A stretch of DNA of 64,000 bases from positions 307,461 to 371,460 of the forward strand of contig MNCI01020695.1 in the NCBI GenBank assembly GCA_015680685.1, given 5' to 3'. Under the pieces are notes generated by a model. That model worked only from the letters and a program-made list of their open reading frames with translations. It was not told the origin of the DNA and searched no databases. This document shows, in pieces, positions 33,690 to 43,987 of the stretch. This stretch comes from Gnetum montanum. Its lineage: Eukaryota > Streptophyta > Gnetopsida > Gnetales > Gnetaceae. How positions within the stretch are numbered: position 1 is the stretch's first letter; every line of letters begins with the position of its first letter. The translations under genes and the position numbers were made by a program.

Positions 33690-34506
33690 ACAAATCACTA
33701 AATTATATGCTTTTGCAAAATCAATAAAACAATAAAAATTTGTCTGTTAGACATTTTTGCAAATTTAATGTAGTTTCTAAGAGTAACTAAGTGATCAATA
33801 GTAGAGTGATTTTGTCCAAAACCTACTTGACATCTTGCCCTAACTTGGTTATCTTTAACCCAAGAACTTATTCTCTTTTTTAGCAAAGTGCCTAACAACT
33901 TAACAAACTATTACTCACAATGATCATTCCATAACTATTCAAATTATTTTTATCCCCCTTTTTATACAGCAAGATAACTTTACTATTTTTCCAATGTTGA
34001 TTTAATCCTTGCTCCATTGTTGAATTTAATTTATGCCAAATTTCTCTATGAATAGTACATTATGCCCACTTTAATAATTCTACATATAAATCATCTGAAT
34101 CTACAACTTTGCCAAATACTGGCTTTTAAATAACCTTTATGACTTCTCTAAAAGTAAATTGGAGAGGTGCTTGTTGTATAATAGTAGTAGAATTATCATT
34201 GTCTTGTAAATAACTTATCATAAAATAGGCAAATATTTTGAAAAAAACTGAAATGATGAAGAGGCTTTATAACAAAAACCTTGCCAAAACTATCTAAATT
34301 CCTTTTAATGGTGTAAACAAAATTTTCCTACTATTCCGAATAGATTTCTTTTTCTTGGTTTTAATCAAACATTTGTATGCCTTAACTAAACTTTATCTCT
34401 GACTCTTATTTGTAGTCTTAATATTTTACTTAACTTGCATGCAATTCTCATCAAACCAAGTTTTCTAAGCATCTTATTGTTATGAATACAAAACTTGCTT
34501 AGTTGC
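33690..34506 (-). pseudogene. LINE (non-LTR) reverse transcriptase fragment
   Basis: Reverse-strand remnant with the order expected for a plant LINE before and within RT: KTWFDENC (about 34450-34475), SLVKAYKCLIKT, WHKLNST and a GLNQHW stretch (about 34020), ILLYKKGDK (about 33960), then LLKKRISSWV and QVGFGQNHSTIDHLVTLR (33770-33890). The catalytic box is not included. Stops and frame changes are frequent. It is cut off at 34506 by the LTR of element E. Confidence 0.7.
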
Positions 34507-35440
34507 TAATGAATCATTAGTTGGCTGAGATATCGTAGATGCTATATCATTGATGCTACATCACATCTACATTGTAGCATCCCTATCCATGCATCTTAGT
34601 TAGCTGCTACATTGCATCTGCTATAACTTAACTGCATCGATGCATCCCCGTCGATGCATGGGTTAATGTGTCGATGCATCTTTGCCTATAAATATGTGAG
34701 CACCCATTGCGTATGGGGCACCTTTTGGTCAATTTGTAGCTAAACTCTTGCAATTTCATTTTGTGATTTTAGCAAACAATTAGTGAGTGCTCATTGTATG
34801 AATTTGAATCAATTGTGCGACATCTTATTCGAGTGGCATTGTACTTAGACACATTCCATGAACAACAATAAGATCGAGATTGATTCACATTCATTACAAC
34901 ACTTTGACTTAGATTAAATTTACATTCCATGTAGTTTACTCTTCATGTACTTAGTTAACATTTAAATTTCCATGCATATTAATCAATCAAGGGAATGAGC
35001 GTGACCAATTTCGAGCATAAACACATATTCACTTGGTAATCCCTACAATGTTATTGCTTGGGTCATCCAAAAGCATAACGCTTGGTAATCATAGTATTGC
35101 TTACATGGGTTTAGGACATGTACGACAAGTTGGGAATAGATACTCATCATCCTTAGGCTAGTTTAGGCTTTATCTTCCCATTATTAATTAGATTAAATAC
35201 TTAATTTCTCTATTATTACAAGTTTAGCATAGGGCCAAAAAAATCAACAATCATATGCCTCACTTTGGACTAAACCATACGTGACAAAGCTACCACTAAC
35301 TCAAGTGAGAAGACAACATCCTACGATCATTGCTTAACAATCTAAATGCCATGCTAGTCCCATCCATGAAATTTGACTGAATTGTGCATGAATGCTTGTG
35401 ATTCGTATGGTTGGGCGTAGGGGGTGCCCATTGCTCATCA
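34507..35440 (+). repeat. 5' LTR of element E
   Basis: 934 bp, TAATGAATC (first G mutated to A)...TGCTCATCA. U3 lacks GATATC arrays; instead it carries GATGCTACAT and CGATGCAT/ATGCATC palindromic motifs at about 34550-34685. TATA box in CCTATAAATATG at about 34684-34695. Confidence 0.8.
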
Positions 35441-35441
35441 T

Positions 35442-35459
35442 TAGTACTATTGCTAGGGA
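35442..35459 (+). promoter_or_regulatory. Degenerate tRNA-Asp primer site of element E
   Basis: TAGTACTATTGCTAGGGA stands one base after the LTR, in register with TGGCGCCGTTGCCGGGGA; every difference is a transition (G to A or C to T). Confidence 0.65.
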
Positions 35460-35565
35460 TGGTGTTAGTTATCTAGATCAATTATACTATAAATGATTGC
35501 TATAAAGATATTAACAATCTACCTTTTAGAAAATATTAATATTTTAAGTCACACAAAGTGAAAAC

Positions 35566-36040
35566 ATGTCTTCTTCACATAGCATCAATAACACATTGTA
35601 TGATGAGAACACTCATATGAGAAATAATAGGAACTATACTTAAGAAAATTAGAGTGAATGACCTTAAGCAAGGGTTTCATATGCTCATTTCAACCCTTAC
35701 TACACTCAAGGACTATGTTCAATTGGTGTAGATAGTCCTAGAGAAGGAGTAAGTCTTAGAACAAGTAGGGCCTTAAGGCCTAGGATGTTTTCCAAACCTA
35801 GAAGAGATAAATTAAGGGACTATAGGGGAAAACATAGGATCCATGGCACTTCAACATCTAGTTTTGATGACAATGAATGTAGGTATAGAGATAGAGCTCC
35901 ACTAGAGGATAAAATTGGAGATAGAAATAGAAATCAAAGACAAGATGAAATACATCAAAGTGAGCATAGATGAGACCATCATTATTAGACAAATAGAGAT
36001 AGAGATTACCATCATGACATGTTTGATAGTGAAGTATCAA
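35566..36040 (+). pseudogene. gag N-terminus of element E
   Basis: Starts MSSSHSINNTLYDENTHMRN and continues VSYAHFNPYYTQGL and an Arg/Asp-rich linker (RDKLRDYRGKHRI, 35800-35840; DRNRNQRQDE, 35920-35950). The same text opens the D2 gag at 47022 on the other strand. Stops at 35640-35670 and 35971 interrupt it. Confidence 0.7.
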
Positions 36041-36119
36041 CAAGGATGCTACAACACAAATGCAATGTAGCATCAATGATATAACGTTTGTAATATCTCA
36101 GCCAACTAATGATTCATCA
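36041..36119 (-). repeat. 3' LTR stub of D2, head-to-head with element E
   Basis: On the reverse strand it begins TGATGAATCATTAGTTGGCT, nearly identical to the start of E's LTR, and stops after about 80 bases, where E's gag in the opposite direction begins. The purine tract complement TACCCCCACAACT follows at 36120. Confidence 0.75.
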
Positions 36120-36372
36120 TACCCCCACAACTAACTAAAAACTCATCCTTAAGTTAACAGAATAGGATTGAGCTTTTTTGAGCAAATTGGGAATGTATGG
36201 GATTATTGACTGACTCTAACTACTAACTAACTTTGAGTGTCACATTACAAGATTTTATTCAAGTGGATGTATTGGAGTTTACAAAATGTGTAGAGCTCTT
36301 CAAAAATCCACTGAAGATGATTTTTCCTGTTGCCACTAGTAGTGGCTTCCAACCTTGATTATTATGTTGATG

Positions 36373-36374
<2 letters not shown>

Positions 36375-36423
<49 letters not shown>
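36375..36423. repeat. (TC)n microsatellite
   Basis: About 24 uninterrupted TC dinucleotides. The corresponding place in D1 (about 2785-2800, GATGCTTCTCTAG) has only a short TCTCT seed, so the array expanded after the two elements diverged. Confidence 0.95.
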
Positions 36424-36426
<3 letters not shown>

Positions 36427-36779
36427 GTTTATTTTTTTAAAATGGGAATCACACCATGCAAAGACATAGCTTTCTATTTATTGGTTGACGAAGAAGTGAT
36501 AATACGTTCCTAGAGAAGTCATAAACCACATGAATGAAGTCAAGAAGAGAACCCAGCAAATTCCCTTAAGGTCACACCCTTACCATTTCCACTTAGTCTT
36601 TCCCTCTTTCTGCAAGGCACAATGATCAATAATTGATTTTAGTTTTAAGCAAGAATAACCATATTGTTTTCATGGTAAAGACCTTTTATTTAGAAAATTG
36701 GAGGGATGGATGAGGTGGTCTCACTACTTTATACAATTACTTACCTAACCATCTTGATAACATAGAACAAAAACCCAAC

Positions 36780-36784
36780 ACATA
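36780..36784. repeat. Target-site duplication of element C, left copy (ACATA)
   Basis: ACATA precedes C and recurs at 43983-43987 after it. The empty site CCCAACACATAGCATTG is preserved in D1 at about 4408-4424, which confirms the insertion. Confidence 0.9.
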
Positions 36785-37622
36785 TGATGAATCATGGTTT
36801 GCCAGGCCCTGATATCGGGTACGTGATATCGAGTACACGATATCGGGTACTCGATATCATAGCCTGGATATGATATCGTAATTCCTATGTTGGCCTATAA
36901 ATATAGAACTCAAGCACACAATAAGAGGTCTTTTTGTCAATTTTCAGTTAGTTTTTTGTTCCTTTTCCAAGTGCATGCCTGCAGTGTAATGCTTGTAATT
37001 GTACGGAACCTTTGTTCGAGTGTGACGTACTTGGACATGCACACAATCGGCAATAAAGATCAAGATTACTCCATCATTGTAGCATTCACTTAGTTTTTAA
37101 TTATTTAATTATTAATTATTATTTATTATTTTCTTCGTTTATATTTCTTTATCGTCATTTACTATTTCTGTTGTTAATGTGGAATGAGTATGTCTTAATC
37201 GTGAACATTTAAGTGTCACTACGAGGTAACCGAGTAGCGTATCAAGTAGTGCTTTGAGTGATGTGTACTTGGTAATCCTAGAAGTAGTACATGAAGTCCA
37301 TGATGCATACAAATGATTAATGATAGATGCTCATTGCACTTAGGCTAGCTTAGATCTTATTTCATATTGCTTGTTAGCTTAATCTAGATTATTTCTCATT
37401 GCCTTTAGGAGTAGCATAGTGTTAAAAATCACATCATACACCTCACTCTGGACTAAACCATACGTAACATAGTAAATACTAGTCCAAGTGGGAAGATAGT
37501 GAACTACAATTAACATATAACTATCTAGGTGCCATAACTAGTTCGTCCGCAGAGTTCGACCAAATTGCATGTACATGCTTGTATTCGTATGGTTGAGCAT
37601 AGGGGTACCTCGCTGCTCATCA
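36785..37622 (+). repeat. Left LTR of element C
   Basis: TGATGAATC...GCTCATCA. U3 carries five GATATC boxes starting at 36811, 36825, 36839, 36853 and 36872; the first four are spaced exactly 14 bp. TATA box TATAAATATA at 36896-36905. Confidence 0.88.
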
Positions 37623-37623
37623 T

Positions 37624-37641
37624 TAGAACCATTCCTAAGGA
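37624..37641 (+). promoter_or_regulatory. Degenerate tRNA-Asp primer site of element C
   Basis: TAGAACCATTCCTAAGGA, in register with TGGCGCCGTTGCCGGGGA and one base past the LTR; 11 of 18 bases match, most differences being transitions. Confidence 0.6.
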
Positions 37642-37756
37642 CTTTGCTAGTTATCTAGATTAGTTATATCATACAAGATCATTGTAACAAGGTATTAATG
37701 ATATATATTTTAGATAAAGAAATTAAATTCAATTAAGTCACACATAATTCATAGTA

Positions 37757-40700
37757 ATGTCTCTATCACAAGATAGCGAGAACGCGACATCTAGCGAGGC
37801 AATTCATTGGAGAACCAACAAAGAAGTTTGGAGTACTCAATCTTATGTAGGAGTTTCATATGTTCATAGACATCCCAACAATACTCAAGGACTTTTGTCA
37901 TCCAACTTAGACATCTCTAATGAAGATGGGACATCCCCTAGAACAAGGGGGGCTGTAAGGCTTAAGACCTTCTCAATGGGTAGCAAGAGTACATCAGGGG
38001 ATGATTGGGAGACTTAAAAAAGTCATGAAGAGTTTTTCAATTCCCTCTCTTTCTCTGCTCTTTCAACATTAGGTTGTAACATGGATGACTATTCCTCAAG
38101 GGGTTGACATAGAAATAAAAATTAAATCCATGGGCAAAATTAGGAACACCAACATGAACATAGACAACATTGTTCCAACTCACGAACTCACAACCTATTT
38201 AGTGACGATGAACCCTTGTTGGCCACTATGAGCCTAATGCATATAATAGAGGCCATTCAGATATCTTGCAAGCATCGCAAGAAAATCCATTTACCCAAGC
38301 TTGATTTAAACAACTTTCCTAAGTTCTCAAGAGGCTATGATTCAAATCCACAACATCATTTACAAGCCTTCTATGATGTTGGGTATGGAACAACATTGAG
38401 AATGGGTGGAAAAGGCTTAAACTCTTCCCAATGGTGCCAATGATGAGTGGCTAGGTACCCCTACACCCAACCATACGAATCATGGGCGTTCACATGCGAC
38501 CCGGTCGGATTCCATAGACTGTAAGTACTTAACATACACCAAACTCTAACCAGTGAAACTTTGGGTTCGAACGGTCATTTTTTTCCTAATCTCACTTGTG
38601 ATGTTCCGTTTACGATGGTTAAGTAAGATTAAGGCTAATGATTTTTATAGCTTTTTTCATATTTTTTGGTGGCTAATTTAAGATGTAAAAGGTAGGAAAT
38701 AAACTATTATCTAATCTCTAATTATCCTATCTTGTATTCTAACTATTCCTAGCATAAGTATCTGGTCCCATCTTCCGAGCACGTTCTAAGCATCTCCTAA
38801 CACTTCTGGGCTACTATACGTTAAACGTCACTAGGTTTACCAAGTGTTTGATTTATGTTCGAGATGGTCGTACTTATGGCCTTTACGAACTACGAATGAA
38901 CAATAGCGATTAAAATAATAATAATAGAAACTTAAGTAATTAATAGGTAACTAACAAAGCATAAATATATTAAACTACTGAATGCATAAAATAGCTAAGT
39001 CCAAATGTTGCAAGGAATGCTTGAATAGTTCATCTTTATTGCCATCACGCCAATGGGCTCAGATACATCCATGCTCAAATAAAGAGCTGATCACTTTTCT
39101 TACACCTGCTGCGGGCACTTGGAAAATATTCTATCTCTTGCGGGAAAAAACTACAAGAGCTTCGCTACAACTAACTAAAAGATGCCTAAATGAGGCAGAA
39201 GACCCTCTTATTTATAGGTCGAGATAGGAGGCTGCGTAAACGGGGCCACGTCGACGCAGTAAGGCTACGTCAACAAGCCCACATCGACGTGGTCGCATAT
39301 ACGCAGCCTAATTGATGCATGACTTAATGACACTTCATCAGCACTCGTTGGCCAAGCTAAAGTGTGGTATAGGTCTTTAAAATCAAATTCAATTTGCCGT
39401 TGGCCTACAATGGTAAACCTCTTCAATGAAAGATATCAAACCTATACAAGAGTGTCAGCCTTGAGGAGACAAATCCAAGAGTGGAAACAAGGCAACATGA
39501 ACCCTTGGACATGGCCTTAGAAAGATATTACTCTTTGTTAAACAAATTCCCAAGCCATGGGTTCTTAGAGGAAAGGCTAATGTATCACATCATGGATGGG
39601 CTTTGTAATGAAATAAGGGAGACATTAGGGATGTATGCCCCAGGTCAACTATATGAACTACGAACCCATTAATTCCAAGAGCTTATTAAGCAAGAAGCAA
39701 AAGAAGAAGGAGAAATAGCCAAATGGGAGAATGTTGAAAAGCCTCAATAGAACCAAACTCTTGAAGTAACAAAGGTCCATAATCATATAGAGGAGAAATC
39801 AACTCACTTCGAGGAGGTGAAACCATTTCTACCTTTGCCAATACTAAAATCACTAGATGAAATCAAGGCAAAGGTCAACAAGATGATGGAGTGGGTACAT
39901 GAAAAATGTAGAGAATATGCAAACATTATTAGAGGGAGACCCATGCAAGATAACTTTGACAACCAAAACAAATAGAGGATACCAAACCTAGAAATAGGAC
40001 AAAACACCAACTGACAATCAGAAAGAAGTGTTGAAGAGAATGAGGATAGGGGCTCAACTGAAAAACATAAGTATCAATGCAATGTTTGCCTATACGATAA
40101 CCCAAGAGGACAATGCCCAATCTTGTCACATCTACATGAGCATTGGGGAACAATGTTACATCCATATTTCATATAAAAGTACATGGTTGGGTGCATCCTT
40201 GTCCCACAACTTTATGGGCAATTCCACAACTCATCATCTTGTCTATAGGTAAATTCTTACTGGCCTTAGTATTGTGCTCAACCATAGTGGAAAAATCCCC
40301 ATTCGTGGGGGAGGCCATCGCCAAACTGGCCATACCCTTTGTATCACCTGAAACCAAGCACTTATTATGATAAACACCATGTTTCTCCAACTGAATCAAC
40401 ATCCTCTATTTCACCGCACTGTTATCATTCTCCTGAGTATCATCAGCCCATGTCCTCTCCTACAGGATCACCACCTCATGTTCCTTATACTTCTCCTTGC
40501 TCTCAATATTCTCATCCTTCACCTCCTCCTACATCGCCACCAGTAGTACCAAAAGGTTTTGCATGACAACACCAACCCACGAACATTACTTGTGCTGCTA
40601 CTATCAATAGCAATGGGAGTCCTCCACAACATTAGAAGCGTCCTTTCTTTAGGAATTTTCATAGAAAGAGACAATGTGGTTCTGAAACCACTACATCCTC

Positions 40701-41120
40701 CAACTTAGCACAAGCCCAACACTGTGATGCATCTTCCTCTTCAAACTCAACACATCCTATTACCTTATCCAGGCCACCAATCAATACTCTAACAACCATG
40801 CAACCTAATGAATATAACAATGTGGGGAGACATATCGATCCTTGCATACCATCTTATGGTCATGGGTGCCATAGTGGATCAACTTTTTATCACATGACCA
40901 CATGTTATAATCTACCCCACTATGCCTACTTTAATCAAGTGTGTGAACTCCAATTTGGGTATATTCTTGCCACCACACCAAAAGACACCTAGTGGTTTGG
41001 ATATGACCAAACCCCAATATTCCCAACATGCATGGATCCAAATTTTCTATTTATTAATTCTTGCCATGATCAAAGGTTCAATCCTGAGGGATATCCCTCA
41101 TTTTAACAAGCAGAATTAGT
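37757..41120 (+). pseudogene. gag of element C, split by an inserted LTR
   Basis: Starts MSLSQDSENATSSEAIHW at 37757. Then a linker, and the capsid-type domain (KLDLNNFPKFSRGYDSNPQ, HHLQAFYD) up to 38440. After the inserted LTR the capsid continues (GQAKVWYRSL, FNERYQTYTRVSALRRQIQE, DMALERYYSLLNKFPSHGF). A coiled linker leads to a short zinc knuckle at 40078-40116 (C-NV-C-LYD-N-PRGQ-C, histidine replaced by asparagine). The Pro/Ser/His-rich tail (SPTGSPPHVPYTSPCSQ) and a C-terminal block sharing text with D1/D2 end near 41116. Several stops and frame changes. It is the most complete gag in the window. Confidence 0.75.
38433..39340 (-). repeat. Foreign LTR with a primer-site stub inside C's gag
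   Basis: LTR at 38441-39340 (900 bp, TGATGAG...CTTCATCA) in reverse orientation, preceded by GGTGCCAA (38433-38440), which is the complement of the first bases of its tRNA-Asp primer site. U3 (39225-39310) has GTCGACG/ACGTCG-type palindromes instead of GATATC. It matches the 902-bp LTR of element I. The rest of the element is gone; CAATGG occurs in both gag and primer site at the junction. Confidence 0.75.
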
Positions 41121-42473
41121 AAATGTTTTTCTTTTTCTTTGGTTTTACAATTTTTTATTTTCTAATTTTTCATCTTTGAATTTGTTATTTTATCTTTTGG
41201 TGGGTAATCTCATCTATGAATAAAACACTCATGTAACTAGTTGGTTGAGGTGTTTTTCTATGTTATTGAGTCACAAGGAACTAATTATTTGGACAGTGAG
41301 CCCACATCATCCACCCACCCATTCTATTAATAAGAGGTTCTACTCTAGGTATGATGATATTCTTGTTATCATTAAAACTTAAAGTAACTTTGTACTCATT
41401 ATGCCCAGAGCAAAGAGTGACAAACTAAGAGGGAATAGAAAGGGTGTGACATCAAGGGGACTTGTGAATTCTCTTTGGTGACATCTGTAGGTGTTATCAT
41501 GTAGCTTGGTTGTACTAAGATCCTTGTAGATCTAACAAAAAATGGAAGTAAGAGTTGTGATAAAGGTACTCAATAAAGGAACTCAATGTTGTTCTGGGGG
41601 ATTCCACTAGAAAGACATGCACCCATGCCTAAAGGTTGGCAGCTTCTCTAGATCACTTTTGGGAAAGACAAAGTGCAAAAAGTGACCAGAAGAAGAAAAA
41701 GACAAGGGAAAAAAAGAGAAAAAGAAAAGCAAGGGGAAAAATAAGAAATGAAGCGGAAAAGAAAAGACTAACAAAAATGTGCCACAAACAAATTTGAATC
41801 ACTCCTCCCTTGCGCAAAATGCCAAGTGATCGTACACCTTGTTGTCATGATGCTCTTATGGTTGTCTATCATTGGGATGAAACAATGTGATGCCATTGAT
41901 TAGAGGTATGGACTTGGTTTTGATCTTGGAATGAAAGGCTAATGGTACCTCATGTCCCAATCTCTGCAATCCCTTCTATAATTCGTCTCATCTCACAGTG
42001 TAAGTACTTCTAACTTGTATCTTCTACAGCATAGAATTCATACCTCATCGCAGTGGTATTTAACATGTATGTGTTTTGTTGCACAGGTGCAGATTACATT
42101 TAATCCTTCTAGTGCCTATGGACATTTTAAGGTGTGGTTATGCATGGGCATGATAGGTTGGAACCTACTTTGGGGAGGACCCACTTGTGTGACTTTTGTA
42201 ATTTGTACTTGTTGCACACTACCACATCATTTTATACCCTCCATGTACTCCCTTGCCAAATCTATTCTTTCCTTTGTAATCATTTTATTGAATGTTCCTT
42301 AGAACCATTACATGTCTTTTTATGTGTCACCTAAATAGATCAAGTTTGACATTAAACTTTTAGGGCAACCTCCTTTAAAACTTTCCAACTATAGAATCAC
42401 ACTAAGCAACAAATTAAGCATTTATTAAAGACAATGAGTAAGGTATAAGATAACTGAATTTCTTTTAAAAACC
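41121..42473 (+). other. Spacer of element C between gag and ORF2
   Basis: Noncoding, shared with A (41290-41330) and B (41590-42240). It lacks the GATATC/TATA block that B has at 14562-14603. No gene recognised. Confidence 0.6.
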
Positions 42474-42504
42474 TTACTAATAATTGGTCCTTGTGTGATT
42501 ACAA
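42474..42504 (+). promoter_or_regulatory. Splice-acceptor module before ORF2 in element C
   Basis: TTACTAAT branch-point-like motif at 42474-42481 and GTGATTACAA ending at 42504, directly before ATG 42505. Compared with B, the acceptor CAG has become CAA, which would abolish splicing here. Confidence 0.55.
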
Positions 42505-42942
42505 ATGACCCCTAAAAGAAGATAGTAAAGAGGACCTTCTCAAGGTGCAACTAAATACCTGAGAGGAGGCAGAGGCCAAGGACCTCATGTAGAACATACA
42601 AAGCAGGAGGCACAATCATTCAGCATCCATCAAGAAACTCCTGTCATTGCATAATCTAGCCAAGAAAAAGGTGGAGAGGTTAGGGCTAGAGCGTATGAAG
42701 AGGAACAATGACTATTTGTGGCATGGTATGTCAAGGCCAATCAAGTGTTCTTGCAACTACCATGTCCATGGAAAGTGCCTACTCCATCAAACATTGGAAC
42801 ATCAACATGGACGACTCATGATCCTTCAACAAAAGAGGAGAAACTTTAGGTGCTTTTTCAAAGGTATCAATTTCAAAAGCCTGGAACGCAGGACAAAGAA
42901 AAGGCACCCATGGAGAAGCCACCACCACTAGAGATCACATAA
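42505..42942 (+). pseudogene. Internally deleted ORF2 of element C
   Basis: The N-terminal ~50 codons match ORF2 of B (basic start, then QSFSIHQE at about 42616-42639) and the C-terminal ~90 codons match B from about 17566 (AWYVKANQVFLQLPCPW, VPTPSNIGTS, KAPMEKPPP). About 2.3 kb of the centre, including nearly all of the coiled coil, is missing, yet both ends are in the same frame. Internal stops: TAG 42523, TAA 42526, TAA 42652, a TGA near 42709 and TAG 42847. The last stop is at the same position as TAG 17722 in B; both copies then stay open to a shared end (TAA 42940 here). Confidence 0.65.
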
Positions 42943-43104
42943 GTTCCACAAGTTTTGTATTTTGTGTTTGTGTCCAAATTTTGTTTAATCCCACACTATG
43001 ACATGAAATAGTCCATGGTCATTCAATAATCCCATACCTATCCGTTGTTTGTAATCGAATGAACTTGTTCCTCACTTTGTTTGACTCAAGGAAAAGTTTT
43101 TATT

Positions 43105-43118
43105 CAGTTGTGGGGGTA
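43105..43118 (+). promoter_or_regulatory. Polypurine tract of element C
   Basis: CAGTTGTGGGGGTA directly before the right LTR, same as in B and A. Confidence 0.8.
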
Positions 43119-43982
43119 TGATGAATCATGGTTTACCAGACCCCAATATCAGGTACGTTATATTGAGTACATAATATCAGGTACGCGATATCATAGCCTG
43201 GGTACAATATCATATACACGATATCATGATTCCTGTGTTGGCCTATAAATATAGCACTTAGGCACATAGGGAGAGGTCTTTTTATAAGTTTTTAGGTTTG
43301 AGTCTTTTTGTCAGTTTTTAGTTAGTTTTCAGTTCCTTTTCCAAGTGCATGCCTACATTGTGATGCTTGTAATTATATGGAACCTTTATTTGAGTGTGAT
43401 GTACTTGGACACACACATAGTCAATAATAAAGATCGAGATTACTCCATCATTGTAGCATTCACTTAGTTTTTTATTATTTAATTATTATTTTCCTAGTTA
43501 ATATTTCTTTATCATCATTTACTATTTCTATTGTTAATGAGGAATGAGTACATCTTAATTGCGAACATTTAAGTGTCATTGTGAGGTAACCCAGTAACGT
43601 ATTAAGTAGTGCTTCAAGTGATGTGTCCTTGGTAATTCCAGAAGTACTACACGAAGTCCAAGATGCATATAGATGATTAAGGATGGATGCTCATCGCACT
43701 TAAGCTAGCTTAGATCTTATTTCATATTACTTGTTTGCTTAATCCAGATTATTTCTCATTGCCTTTAGGAGTAGCATAGTGTTAGAAATCACATCATACA
43801 CCTCACTCTCGACTAAACCATATGTGATAAAGCAAATACTAGTCCAAGTGGGAAGATACTGAATTGCGATCAACATATAACTATCTAGGTGCCACAACTA
43901 GTCTGTCCATGGAGTTCGACCAGATCGTGCATACATGCCTGTATTCATATGGTTGAGCGTAGGGGTATCTTGCCACTCATCA
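43119..43982 (+). repeat. Right LTR of element C
   Basis: TGATGAATCATGG...CCACTCATCA, pairing with 36785-37622. Its U3 GATATC boxes are more mutated (AATATC, TATATT forms) than in the left copy. TATAAATATA at about 43244-43253. There is a short duplicated GTCTTTTTGTCAGTTTT stretch around 43276-43320. ACATA follows. Confidence 0.87.
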
Positions 43983-43987
43983 ACATA

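Larger units (their letters stand above)
34507..36040 (+). mobile_element. Element E: LTR, primer site and gag start only
   Basis: Forward Gypsy-type unit with a 5' LTR, tRNA-Asp-type primer site and the first part of gag, cut at about 36040 where it meets a reversed LTR fragment of the same subfamily belonging to D2. No pol and no 3' LTR. It inserted into the LINE fragment on its left. Confidence 0.75.
36120..36784 (-). other. D2 internal spacer, left part
   Basis: Noncoding spacer homologous to D1 2493-2800 and 4040-4410. It contains the (TC)n microsatellite and ends ...CCCAACACATA at the C insertion site. No coding sequence recognised. Confidence 0.6.
36785..43982 (+). mobile_element. Element C: gag plus truncated ORF2 Gypsy element
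   Basis: 7,198-bp element (about 6.3 kb without the nested LTR) with 838-bp and 864-bp LTRs, tRNA-Asp-type primer site, gag, spacer, splice-acceptor module, an internally deleted ORF2, purine tract and ACATA duplications. No pol. It links the gag-bearing and ORF2-bearing members of the superfamily. A foreign LTR interrupts gag at 38441-39340. Confidence 0.85.
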
